This document shows positions 1 to 10,729 of a stretch of DNA of 64,000 nucleotides, piece by piece. A model generated the notes under the pieces. It did no database searches and was not told where the DNA came from. It saw only the letters and a list, made by a program, of their open reading frames with translations. Origin of the DNA: Ralstonia wenshanensis (GTDB lineage Bacteria; Pseudomonadota; Gammaproteobacteria; Burkholderiales; Burkholderiaceae); NCBI RefSeq assembly GCF_021173085.1, contig NZ_CP076412.1, positions 1,612,001-1,676,000 of the forward strand, in the 5' to 3' direction. Numbering within the stretch: the stretch's first letter is position 1; the number at the start of each line of letters is the position of its first letter. The translations under genes were made by a program, and so were the position numbers.

Positions 1-599
1 GCAAAGCTCCAGGTCGAACCGTTGCCCACGCTGCCCGGCGTTTCGCCCATGCCGTAGGAGCCGCTGAAGGTCACGCCGCCCAGTGTGGGCGAGGTATAGA
101 CCACGGAGTTGTTGACGCGGTAGTTGGTGTCGAGCGAGTCGATGTCGCCCGGGTGCGCACCGTAGAAGCCGGTCAGCCAGTTGATCGGGCTGTACGGGGC
201 CAGGATCGAGAAGTACGCCGTGTACTGGCGGCCCAGCGTAACGGTGCCCAGCTCGCGGTTGGCCAGACCGACGAAGGCCTGGCGGTTGAACATCAGCCCC
301 GAGACCGATTGCGAGCCCGTGTCGCCATTGAAGCCTTCTTCAAGCACGAACTGCGCACTGTTGCCACCGCCCAGGTCTTCGTTGCCCTTGAAGCCGAAGC
401 GGCTGCCCGACCAGATGCCGCTGTTCTGCTTGACGACCGAATGGCCGTTCGACGTGGAGCCGACCGAGGTCTGGTTGCTCTGATACCCGACCGACACGTC
501 GATGTTGCCGTACAGCGTGACGCTGCTTTGCGCGTACGCCGATCCGGCGATTCCCCCCGTGAGTGCGATCGCTGCCGCGATGGCGACTTGGCTCTTCAT
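1..599 (-). CDS. Gram-negative porin, N-terminal part (runs off left edge)
   Basis: Outer-membrane beta-barrel porin of the Burkholderiales type, forming a diffusion channel for small solutes. Only about 199 N-terminal residues are inside the window. Seen: a Sec signal peptide ending AYA-Q at residues 23/24, the mature start SSVTLYGNIDVSVGY, then GFKGNEDLGGG and LGRQYTAYF, which are typical of this family. The start is an ATG preceded by GGAAGGAGTC. It is the last gene in the window of a minus-strand run of GH28 pectinase and TRAP transporter, with only 59 bp separating it from dctM, so it probably gives outer-membrane passage to the same substrate. The substrate is inferred from context only. 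Confidence 0.9.
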   Translation of the reverse strand, partial: MKSQVAIAAAIALTGGIAGSAYAQSSVTLYGNIDVSVGYQSNQTSVGSTSNGHSVVKQNSGIWSGSRFGFKGNEDLGGGNSAQFVLEEGFNGDTGSQSVSGLMFNRQAFVGLANRELGTVTLGRQYTAYFSILAPYSPINWLTGFYGAHPGDIDSLDTNYRVNNSVVYTSPTLGGVTFSGSYGMGETPGSVGNGSTWSF

Positions 600-658
600 G
601 ATGACTCCTTCCTTGATGTCGCAGCCGTGGCTGCATGTTGGTTATTGGTTGGGTTGCT

Positions 659-2011
659 TCAGTACACCGGGTGCCCGTTGATCACGCTCGGCAGCCAGGT
701 CGAGAAGAACGGCATGTACGTGACCACGTTGATGGCGGTGAAGATGGCGAGGTAGTAGGGCCAGGCGATCTTGGTGGTCTCGCCGATGGAGACTTCGCCG
801 ATGGCGCAGCCGACAAACTGCACCGAGCCGATGGGCGGATGCACCAGCCCCAGCGAGCAGTTGAGCAGCAGCATGATCCCGAACTGCACGGGGCCGACGC
901 CGCAATGCATGGCCATGGGCAGGAACAACGGCGTGGTGATCAGAATGTGCGCCGCCATGTCGACGAACGTGCCCAGGAACACCTGCAGGATGTTGATGTA
1001 GAGCAGCATCAGCCACGGTGCGGCGCTGGTCTGGGTGAGCATCTGCTCGATGGCGTCCGGGATCTCCAGGTAGGCCATCTGAAAGCGCAGCATGTTCGAT
1101 ACGGCAATCAGCAGCAGCACCACGCCGGTAGTCTTGGCGGCGTGGGCCAGCGCACGGCGAAACTTGGCCCACGTCATGGAGCGATAGACGAGCACCGTCA
1201 GGCAAAGCGAATAGGCGACTGCGATGGCGGCGGCTTCGGTGGCGGTGGCAATGCCCATGGCCACGCACACCAGGATCAGCGCGATCACCATCAGGCCCGG
1301 AACTGCGCCCACAAAGGCACGTGCCACGGCAAACCAGCCGGGGAAAGGCGGCAGCTCGGTCGAGCCGTCGGCGCGGCGCGGGAAACCGTAGCGCTTGGCT
1401 TGCCAGTAGGCGGCAATCAGCACGAAGCCCATGACCCACAGCACCGGCAGCAGCCCCGAGAACAGCAGGTCGCCAATCGACACGCCGCTCACCTGCTGGC
1501 CGTTGAGCGAGCCCACAATGCCCTGCGCCGCAAAGGCGTAGATGATCATGTTGGTGGAAGTCGGCATGAGCGCGCCGGCCAGCGAGGCATGCGTGGTCAC
1601 GTTGACGGCGTAGGCGGCGCTGTAGCCTTCGCGCTTCATCAGCGGAATCACCACGCCACCCATGGCCGACGTGTCGGCGGTGGGCGAGCCCGAGACGCCG
1701 CCGAACAGCGTGCAGGCCACCACGTTGGCCATGCCCAGGCCACCGCGGAAGTGCCCCACCAGGGATTGCGCGAAGCGCAGGATGCGGTCAGCAATGCCGC
1801 CGTGCAGCATCAGCTCGCCCGAGAGGATGAAGAACGGCACGGCCAGGAACGAGAACGCGTTCATGCCCGAGATCATCGACTGCATGGCGGTGGCCGCCGG
1901 CAGACCCTCGTGCAGATACGTCAGCACGCATGACAGGCCGAGCGCGAACGAAACCGGCACGCCCAGCAGAAGAAACGCCAGAAAACTGACGGAGAGAATG
2001 GCGAGATCCAT
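659..2011 (-). CDS. dctM: TRAP transporter large permease, DctM family
   Basis: Large membrane subunit of a tripartite ATP-independent periplasmic transporter. It couples ion flux to uptake of a substrate delivered by the DctP protein. At 450 residues it has the usual length and consists of about a dozen hydrophobic segments beginning at residue 1 (MDLAILSVSFLAFLLLGVP). The glycine-rich GGVSGSPTADTSAMG segment near residue 110 and NCSLGLVHPPIGSVQF near the C-terminus are typical of DctM. The gene starts 7 bp after the dctQ stop, so the two are translated together. Substrate not readable from sequence; the neighbouring pectinase suggests galacturonate or oligogalacturonides. Confidence 0.93.
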   Translation of the reverse strand: MDLAILSVSFLAFLLLGVPVSFALGLSCVLTYLHEGLPAATAMQSMISGMNAFSFLAVPFFILSGELMLHGGIADRILRFAQSLVGHFRGGLGMANVVACTLFGGVSGSPTADTSAMGGVVIPLMKREGYSAAYAVNVTTHASLAGALMPTSTNMIIYAFAAQGIVGSLNGQQVSGVSIGDLLFSGLLPVLWVMGFVLIAAYWQAKRYGFPRRADGSTELPPFPGWFAVARAFVGAVPGLMVIALILVCVAMGIATATEAAAIAVAYSLCLTVLVYRSMTWAKFRRALAHAAKTTGVVLLLIAVSNMLRFQMAYLEIPDAIEQMLTQTSAAPWLMLLYINILQVFLGTFVDMAAHILITTPLFLPMAMHCGVGPVQFGIMLLLNCSLGLVHPPIGSVQFVGCAIGEVSIGETTKIAWPYYLAIFTAINVVTYMPFFSTWLPSVINGHPVY

Positions 2012-2017
2012 GGTGAC

Positions 2018-2506
2018 TTAACTTGCGTCTTGCGCGAACAGCCCGATCAGGCGTTCGAGAGCGAACAGGGCGATGGCGACACTGGCCACGATAGGAATCC
2101 AGTAGCGGACGGCTTCCGGCAGGCCCAGGATGGGGATGCGGTCACCGAACGTGGTTTCGGCCATGTCGAAGCAGCCGATGAAGATCACCACGGCAAAGGC
2201 GATCAGACAGAGCTTCTGCAGCACGTGCGCGGCGCGCTTGCCGCCCGCGGGCAGGCGTTCGACAAAGGAATCCAGGCCGATATGGCCGCCTTCGCGCACC
2301 TTGAGCGCGGCCCCGAACATGGCAATGGCCACCACCATGAGCAGGGCGATGGGTTCAACAAAATCCGGCGCGTTGTTGAAGACGTAGCGCATGATCACGC
2401 CGTAGAAGACAAGCACGGTCAGCGTGGCCAGGCATGACGCCGCCACAAGCGTGAGCACGAGCGCAAACGCATCGTTGATGCGTTTGAGTAAAGACATCGA
2501 TTGCAT
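2018..2506 (-). CDS. dctQ: TRAP transporter small permease, DctQ family
   Basis: Small four-helix membrane subunit that pairs with DctM in a TRAP transporter. About 162 residues from the chosen start (MQSMSLLKRINDAF). This start is preferred over an in-frame ATG 63 bp further upstream because AGG lies 7 nt before it and the upstream extension is polar and unlike the family. Visible features: four hydrophobic stretches, an amphipathic segment KVREGGHIGLDSFVERLP between helices 2 and 3 as is usual for DctQ, and a C-terminal hydrophobic helix followed by LERLIGLF. Lies between dctP and dctM in the same operon. Confidence 0.9.
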   Translation of the reverse strand: MQSMSLLKRINDAFALVLTLVAASCLATLTVLVFYGVIMRYVFNNAPDFVEPIALLMVVAIAMFGAALKVREGGHIGLDSFVERLPAGGKRAAHVLQKLCLIAFAVVIFIGCFDMAETTFGDRIPILGLPEAVRYWIPIVASVAIALFALERLIGLFAQDAS

Positions 2507-2640
2507 GCTGAACCTGGAGGGGAGCGCGGTATCGGAGGTGGGCAGGCGGGGCCGGTGTACCAACGGCATACATCGGGGGCCTGCCCGGCGTGGGGCCTGC
2601 GGGAAAGTCGCAGGCCCCGCGCTTGAGCGGTGATGCAGGC

Positions 2641-5728
<3,088 letters not shown>

Positions 5729-5798
5729 TGGGTCTCCTCGTCGGGTTTTGTCTGACGTGTCGACCCGGCAGGAGGCTGCTGAATCCGGGCACGTCTTT

Positions 5799-5830
5799 TG
5801 ATATATCAGAATTTATTGATTGATATATTA
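5799..5830. promoter_or_regulatory. Tandem TGATATATCA-type operator upstream of the pectinase operon
   Basis: Two near-identical AT-rich palindromes stand out in GC-rich surroundings: TGATATATCA at 5799-5808 (perfect) and TGATATATTA at 5821-5830 (one base off). They are spaced 22 bp start to start, two helical turns, about 70 bp upstream of the GH28 start. This is what a dimeric repressor of the GntR or similar class would bind cooperatively. No cognate regulator gene is adjacent, so the binding protein is unknown. Confidence 0.5.
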
Positions 5831-6399
5831 GCGGTCAAGGGCGGGTTTTCCCGATCCCCACCAGCGGGGTACGGAGGGCGACGACAACTAGGTAACCCGC
5901 TCGGTGCGGCGTCGCATTGGGCTCGATGGCAACGTCTGCAGACATGCTGGGGCGACAACGGATCGTCCATCTGCCACCCGCTGTAGGTGCTGCTGCGGGT
6001 CGGGGCAGCGCATGGCAGCGCGGTATTGGCCCTCCCGCACAGCATCAAACAGGTGCTCTGTTTCGGGGTATCGAATTGCGATTTGATGCAGTCGCGATTG
6101 AATGTGTACGACTTAAAGAAACGCCCCTGTCACACATCATTCCTACCATGCGAGTGCCAATCGATGTGACCGATTCATTTCATGAATCGCAGGCAATAAA
6201 AAGAGCATCGAACGCATTCGCAATCTGAGGATTTTTGAGAATGTTGTTTCTCGGGGGCTCAGTGCGGTTGATCTGTGTCGATGAGAATTGCGGCTTTTCA
6301 GGCATCACTTCATTTCCCTTCGAGCGTTGGACCAACCCTGCGAATTGCGGCGGCAATCGCTTTGCCTTCTGGGTAGCCTAAAACGTAACGGAGAGAACC
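5831..6399. other. Intergenic region between the divergent pectinase operon and phosphoesterase gene
   Basis: About 570 bp with no credible gene; the short open frames on both strands lack ribosome sites, start support and recognisable protein features. It must carry promoters for the gene to its right. Its only clear structure is the perfect palindrome listed separately near 6171. A moderately AT-rich stretch (6190-6300) precedes the phosphoesterase gene. The ribosome site GGAGAG of that gene lies just before the right boundary. Confidence 0.55.
6171..6189. promoter_or_regulatory. 19-bp perfect inverted repeat, candidate operator
   Basis: CGATTCAT-TTC-ATGAATCG: 8-bp arms match perfectly with a 3-nt spacer, about 210 bp upstream of the exported phosphoesterase gene. 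No T-run follows, so a terminator is unlikely; a dimeric regulator site is more plausible. Unassigned. Confidence 0.4.
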
Positions 6400-8691
6400 A
6401 TGTCAATGAAAAGTGGGGCCGATCAACAGCAGCTGACGCTGGATGATCTGGCCGCTGTTCCTGAGCTGAAGCGCCGGCAATTGCTGCGCATGATGCTGGC
6501 TTCGACGGCGGTCGGACTGTCGGGCGTGCTGAGCGGGTGCGGTGGCGGCGATTCGCCGGACGCCTCAACGGGTTCAACGGGCACCCCGCCAAGTGCGGGC
6601 GATCCGGGCACCGGAACGACGACACCAAAGCTGGTGTCGTCATTCACGCTGGCGGCCTTGCCGGATACGCAATTTTATCCGCGCTATGCATCTGCGAAAA
6701 TGGGCGGGTTGTATCAAAAGAATTATCCGACGATCAATCCGCAATTCGACAATCCATTCAAGGCGCAGACGCAATGGATTGCCCAAAATGCAAAAGCGCT
6801 GAAACTGGCTTTTACCACGCACCTTGGCGATATTGTCGACCAGTCCTGGTATTACACGTCTGAAGGTTCGGCGCCGTGGAGTGCGAGCACAGATCTGCTG
6901 AGCAATAGCCAACTCACCAACGGCACGGTGACCAAAGAATGGGAGCTGGCGAGCCAGGCGATGCAGGTGCTGGAAAAGGCCAACTGCAATTATTCGATCT
7001 GCGCGGGCAACCACGACGTTGGCGCCATCGGCTCGTCGATGCAATGGGGGCCTGACTGGGGCGTTGGCGTCTCGGGCTTTGACAACACCGATGGGTACCA
7101 AGATGGCGGCAGCCACCGGCAAGGGTTGGTGGAGCCATATCTGAAGGTGTTTCCGACCGCGCGTGCACAACGGCAGCCAACCTTCGGCGGCCGCCATGGC
7201 TCGGGCTTTCACGAGTACCACGTCTTCAACGCGGAAGGGAATCAGTTCCTGGTGTTGTCGATGTCGTGGCGCGCTTCGGACGATGCGATTGCGTGGGCCA
7301 ACTGGGTCATCGCAAAGAACCCCGGCATTCCGGTCATCCTGATTTGCCACCAGCTTGCGGGCATTGGCCCGGACGCTGTTACGGCAGCCGATACGGCGTA
7401 TTCGAATTACATGTGGGACAAGCTGATCAAGAATAACGACCAGATTTTCATGGCCGTGTCCGGTCACTATCACGGCTCGTGCAAGATGACGAAGAAGAAC
7501 GCCGCCGGCAACGACGTCATCTTCATGGTCGTTGATTATCAGATGGCGTATATGGGCGGCAATGGCCTGATGCGCTTGTACGAATTCGATCTGACGAACA
7601 ACAAGATCATCGCCAGTTCGTTCTCGCCGTGGGTGCCGGTCAAGCCGGAAGCGAGCCTGAATCAGTTCGATTCGGCATGGTTGACCGCGGATAACCAGAA
7701 CTTCTCGATCGACATCGATTTTGCCAAGCGCTTTGCCGGCTTCAACCCCGCCTTCAAGGCGGCAGCCGGCTCGGTGTCGGGCAGCCTGTCGGACGTCGCC
7801 AAGGGGCTGATCCTGGCGAACTATCACAACCCGCCGCAGGATGCGGGCAAGCCGGCGTCCAGCCCGAACGACTACCCGGTGGTACCGAACACGCTGGCGC
7901 ACTGGCGCTTCTACAACACGGCCGCTGCGGAAGGCCAAGCGCTGTCGCCGTACCAACCGGGCTTCCAGATCAAGGACGCCTCGGTGCCGGGCGATGCCAC
8001 GGCGGGCGCAAATCCCATTTCGCTCAACACGTGGATGGGTGGTCAGCCCGGCGACCTGGTGTGGTCGAAGGATCATCACCCGCTGTCTTCCGCTCCGGGC
8101 AGCCTGCAGTTCAAGAACGCCAGCCAGACGAGGTCTTCGTATTTCACGACAGACCCGACTTCGCCGTTGAATGTGCAAACGTTTGCCAACGGCTACACCA
8201 TCGAGGCGTTCGTGAAGATCGACTCGGCCTGGACCGCGCAGAACAACGCGTGGATGGGCATTCTCTATCGGCTTGGCGCGCGCAGCGCAGCCACTGGCGT
8301 GTCATGGCCGGGCGATGTCGACCAGGGCGACACAATGGCGATGTTCGCGTTTTCCAACCTGATGGAGTTCCAGTGGGAGGTCATCCCGACCGATAACACC
8401 GAGAACCTGGCGTGCTGGTCGGGCGGTGTCTCGGCCGGGCAATGGCTGCACGTTGCCATCGTCAACGATGGAAAGGGCAGTACGACGATGTACGTGGAAG
8501 GCGCGCCCATTCTGCGCAACAACAGCGGGATGGACGGCATCCGCTACGTGGCGAGCAACCAGCAGATGGCAATCGGTTGCGCGCAGTACGGTGGCAGCAT
8601 GGGCAATGGTTTCTTCGGCAGTCTCGGGGAGATGCGGATTGTGGGCGCCCCGCTGGAACCAACTCAGTGGTTGACGGCACGCGCTTCGTAA
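6400..8691 (+). CDS. Exported metallophosphoesterase with C-terminal LamG-like domain, lipoprotein
   Basis: Calcineurin-like metallophosphoesterase (763 residues), probably a phosphatase or phosphodiesterase outside the cytoplasm. The N-terminus has KRRQLLRMM followed by a hydrophobic run and lipobox LSGC at residue 47, a Tat/lipoprotein-type export signal. Dimetal motifs are all present: DTQ at 89-91 (a variant of the usual DxH), GDIVD (143-147), GNHD (203-206), H317 and GHYH (355-358). The C-terminal ~200 residues (GYTIEAFVKID, QWLHVAIVNDG, GSLGEMRIV) look like a concanavalin A/LamG domain that could bind a glycan or cell surface. Ribosome site GGAGAG. Single gene with a strong stem after it. 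Substrate unknown. Confidence 0.85.
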   Translation: MSMKSGADQQQLTLDDLAAVPELKRRQLLRMMLASTAVGLSGVLSGCGGGDSPDASTGSTGTPPSAGDPGTGTTTPKLVSSFTLAALPDTQFYPRYASAKMGGLYQKNYPTINPQFDNPFKAQTQWIAQNAKALKLAFTTHLGDIVDQSWYYTSEGSAPWSASTDLLSNSQLTNGTVTKEWELASQAMQVLEKANCNYSICAGNHDVGAIGSSMQWGPDWGVGVSGFDNTDGYQDGGSHRQGLVEPYLKVFPTARAQRQPTFGGRHGSGFHEYHVFNAEGNQFLVLSMSWRASDDAIAWANWVIAKNPGIPVILICHQLAGIGPDAVTAADTAYSNYMWDKLIKNNDQIFMAVSGHYHGSCKMTKKNAAGNDVIFMVVDYQMAYMGGNGLMRLYEFDLTNNKIIASSFSPWVPVKPEASLNQFDSAWLTADNQNFSIDIDFAKRFAGFNPAFKAAAGSVSGSLSDVAKGLILANYHNPPQDAGKPASSPNDYPVVPNTLAHWRFYNTAAAEGQALSPYQPGFQIKDASVPGDATAGANPISLNTWMGGQPGDLVWSKDHHPLSSAPGSLQFKNASQTRSSYFTTDPTSPLNVQTFANGYTIEAFVKIDSAWTAQNNAWMGILYRLGARSAATGVSWPGDVDQGDTMAMFAFSNLMEFQWEVIPTDNTENLACWSGGVSAGQWLHVAIVNDGKGSTTMYVEGAPILRNNSGMDGIRYVASNQQMAIGCAQYGGSMGNGFFGSLGEMRIVGAPLEPTQWLTARAS

Positions 8692-8701
8692 CGTGAGGGC
8701 G

Positions 8702-8729
8702 GCTCCCGCCGAAGCGGTTTGGCGGGAGC
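8702..8729 (+). terminator. Stem-loop after the phosphoesterase gene
   Basis: GCTCCCGCC and GGCGGGAGC form a perfect 9-bp GC-rich stem with a 10-nt loop, starting 10 bp after the stop codon. There is no U-tract, so it is either a weak intrinsic terminator or an mRNA 3'-end stabiliser. Confidence 0.6.
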
Positions 8730-8839
8730 GCGGCTGGAGCCCGCCCGTGTGGCCGCTGCGCGACCTGTTCGTCCACACCGGAATAGCGATTCAATTCCGA
8801 CTCAAGTGTGCGCAAGACACGCGTTTTGCGCTTCATTTC

Positions 8840-8868
8840 ATTGACGATGTCGGCGGCACAGCGTTTCA
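8840..8868 (+). promoter_or_regulatory. Candidate promoter of the first MerR gene (TTGACG-17-TTTCAT)
   Basis: TTGACG at 8840-8845 and TTTCAT at 8863-8868 are separated by exactly 17 bp. The element is preceded by CATTTCA and followed by GTCA, and sits 20 bp before the start codon at 8888. Almost the same sequence with the same spacing occurs before the second lipocalin gene at 17845-17873. Agreement of both hexamers, flanks and spacing between two genes of one island supports a shared, co-regulated promoter. Which sigma factor and regulator use it is unknown. Confidence 0.6.
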
Positions 8869-8887
8869 TGTCAGCAAAGCAGCTTGC

Positions 8888-9874
8888 ATGGAGACGCACG
8901 TGCCACACGAAGACAACGCAGCGCCGATGTACCGAAGCGGAACGGCCGCCCGCATGGCCAAGATGCCTGTATCCACGCTCCGTGTGTGGGAGCAGCGCTA
9001 TGGCGTGATTTCGCCCACCAAATCACAGTCCGGCCAGCGGTTGTACTCGAGCGAGGACGTCAAGCGCCTTGCCCTTCTGCGCTCGCTCGTCAACCAGGGG
9101 CACGCGATCGGCGCCATTGCGCATGCAGACAGCACTGAGCTCCAGCAGTTGCTGGACGCCTCGCTCGCTGCTGAAGCACCGGCGCTCGCGCCGGCCACCG
9201 CCGCAATTTCGCTTTCCGTCTGTGGCACGTTGCTGGCGGAGCGCGTCCGGCGCAGAAAAAGCACGCTGGTGTCGCTTGGGATCGAGCCCGTCATCGAATT
9301 GCCCGCGCTGGACGCCGAGGCCCAGCTTGAGTCACCGCCGAGCACAGATGCGTTGATCGCCGAAGCCGCGTCCCTGCATCCGGAAACGGCGGAAGCCTTA
9401 TTGGCGCTGGCGCGGCGGTGCGGTGCCAGCGCCGTCGGGGTGATCTACAGCTTCGGCACGGTGCGCGCTACCGACATGCTGCGCGCGGCCGGCGTGCGGC
9501 TGTATCGGGAGCCCAATGCGCACGGTGAGCTTGACCAGGTTCTGCAAGAACTGGCGCAGCTCGTGCGCGTGGACGCGGTCTACGGAAAGCTCGAACCGTT
9601 GCGACGCAATGCGCGCAGGTTCACAGACCGGCAGCTGGAGATCTTTGCCAACGCTTCGCAGACGCTTGCCTGCGAGTGCCCGCGGCACCTTGTCGGGCTG
9701 ATTCGCCAGCTCGATGCATTCGAGCGTTTCAGCGATGGCTGTGCGGTGCGGTCTTCGCTTGATGAACAACTGCACCGCTATCTCGGAGATGTCGCCAACC
9801 GCGCCCGGTTGATGCTCGAAGACGCCATGGAATTCGCAATCCGGGCGGAATCGCTGCATCCACCAGCAGGATAG
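8888..9874 (+). CDS. MerR-family regulator, LitR/CarH-like without an evident cobalamin motif
   Basis: 328-residue DNA-binding regulator. Residues 15-80 are a MerR winged helix (YRSGTAARMAKMPVSTLRVWEQRYG, given here in full span 15-39 as key motifs SGTAARMAKM and RVWEQRYG). Residues 107-210 resemble a Rossmann/B12-binding-like fold (AISLSVCG, ALIAEAASLHPETAEALL, SAVGVIYSF), but the DxHxxG cobalamin signature is absent. The C-terminal part has a CECPRH motif (262-267) that is also conserved in the paralogue near 31 kb. The ATG at 8888 is chosen because the longer frame has no family similarity and would read through the promoter. It leads the photoprotection genes, so control of that set is likely. 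In other bacteria such MerR proteins mediate light-dependent induction; that role here is inference. Confidence 0.82.
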   Translation: METHVPHEDNAAPMYRSGTAARMAKMPVSTLRVWEQRYGVISPTKSQSGQRLYSSEDVKRLALLRSLVNQGHAIGAIAHADSTELQQLLDASLAAEAPALAPATAAISLSVCGTLLAERVRRRKSTLVSLGIEPVIELPALDAEAQLESPPSTDALIAEAASLHPETAEALLALARRCGASAVGVIYSFGTVRATDMLRAAGVRLYREPNAHGELDQVLQELAQLVRVDAVYGKLEPLRRNARRFTDRQLEIFANASQTLACECPRHLVGLIRQLDAFERFSDGCAVRSSLDEQLHRYLGDVANRARLMLEDAMEFAIRAESLHPPAG

Positions 9875-9900
9875 CCACGTATATACCGTATGCGTCCCAT

Positions 9901-9930
9901 CCGCCTCGCTCGGGAGCTTGCCTGAGGCGG
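9901..9930 (+). promoter_or_regulatory. Inverted repeat in the folE leader
   Basis: CCGCCTC (9901-9907) and GAGGCGG (9924-9930) can pair, enclosing a smaller GCTC/GAGC hairpin, between the MerR stop and folE start. Just upstream is an AT-rich ACGTATATACCGTATG stretch that could be a promoter or MerR-type operator of folE. No U-run follows the hairpin. Confidence 0.3.
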
Positions 9931-9972
9931 CATGGGCAGCGACAGCACCGCCGAATTTTCGGAGCAACTTCA

Positions 9973-10701
9973 ATGAAACTGACTTTGGATCCGCCCGGGT
10001 TTGCCGGTGCGGCTGGCAGCGTGCCGCTTTCTGTCCGGATTCGTGAGCGGTTGATGAGCGCAGGCCACCGCTTTCACGCCAATGACAACATCGCGGCCTA
10101 CCTGCGCGATGGCGAACTGGATCTCCTGCAGGCCGAGGTTGAGGAGCGCCTGCAAGCCGTGCTGCGTGCGCTGGTCATCGATGTCGAGCAAGACCACAAC
10201 AGCCGGGAGACGGCTCGCCGCGTCGCCAAGATGTTCGTGCGCGAGGTATTCGCGGGGCGCTACGTCGAGGCCCCCGAAGTGACCGCGTTTCCGAATGCGG
10301 AGCGGCTCAACGAACTCATGGTGGTGGGGCCGTTGCGCGTGCGCAGCGCCTGCTCTCACCATCTGTGCCCGGTCATGGGGCGTGCGTGGGTTGGTGTCAT
10401 GCCGCACAAAGACTCCCAGTTGATCGGGCTGTCCAAGTACGCCCGGCTGATCGACTGGGTCATGAGCCGCCCCCAGATCCAGGAAGAAGCCATCAAGCAG
10501 ATTGCCGACTTGCTGGAAGACCGCATGGCGCCCGATGGCCTGGCGGTCGTGCTGGAGGCGGAACACTACTGCATGCACTGGCGCGGCACGAAGGACGACG
10601 GGTCGCGCATGGTGAGCAGCGTGATGCGCGGCGTGTTTTTGACCGATCCCAGCTTGCGGCGCGAGTTTCTTGCGCTGCTGCCCGGCCGCACCGGCGATTG
10701 A
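9973..10701 (+). CDS. folE: GTP cyclohydrolase I (accessory copy in light island)
   Basis: Converts GTP to 7,8-dihydroneopterin triphosphate, the first step to folate and other pterins; cytoplasmic homodecamer. At 242 residues it has the full catalytic domain: DHNSRETARRVAKMF near residue 75, and the zinc/active-site segment RSACSHHLCPVMGRAWVG (cysteine and histidines at about 123-128), QIQEEAIKQIADLL and the late EAEHYCMHWRG (second zinc cysteine). It opens the run of oxidoreductase, DUF1365, CFA and DUF1295 genes. Placement beside photolyase genes suggests it supplies pterin (MTHF-type antenna or folate) for photolyases rather than housekeeping folate. That role is inferred from context. 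Confidence 0.93.
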   Translation: MKLTLDPPGFAGAAGSVPLSVRIRERLMSAGHRFHANDNIAAYLRDGELDLLQAEVEERLQAVLRALVIDVEQDHNSRETARRVAKMFVREVFAGRYVEAPEVTAFPNAERLNELMVVGPLRVRSACSHHLCPVMGRAWVGVMPHKDSQLIGLSKYARLIDWVMSRPQIQEEAIKQIADLLEDRMAPDGLAVVLEAEHYCMHWRGTKDDGSRMVSSVMRGVFLTDPSLRREFLALLPGRTGD

Positions 10702-10729
10702 GCGCCAAGCCACCCTAAGAGGCATCGCC

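Noticed and set aside
635-1933. 432-codon plus-strand frame opposite dctM
   Set aside because: Low-complexity GH/RH/Q-rich translation without family features; dctM on the other strand is clear.
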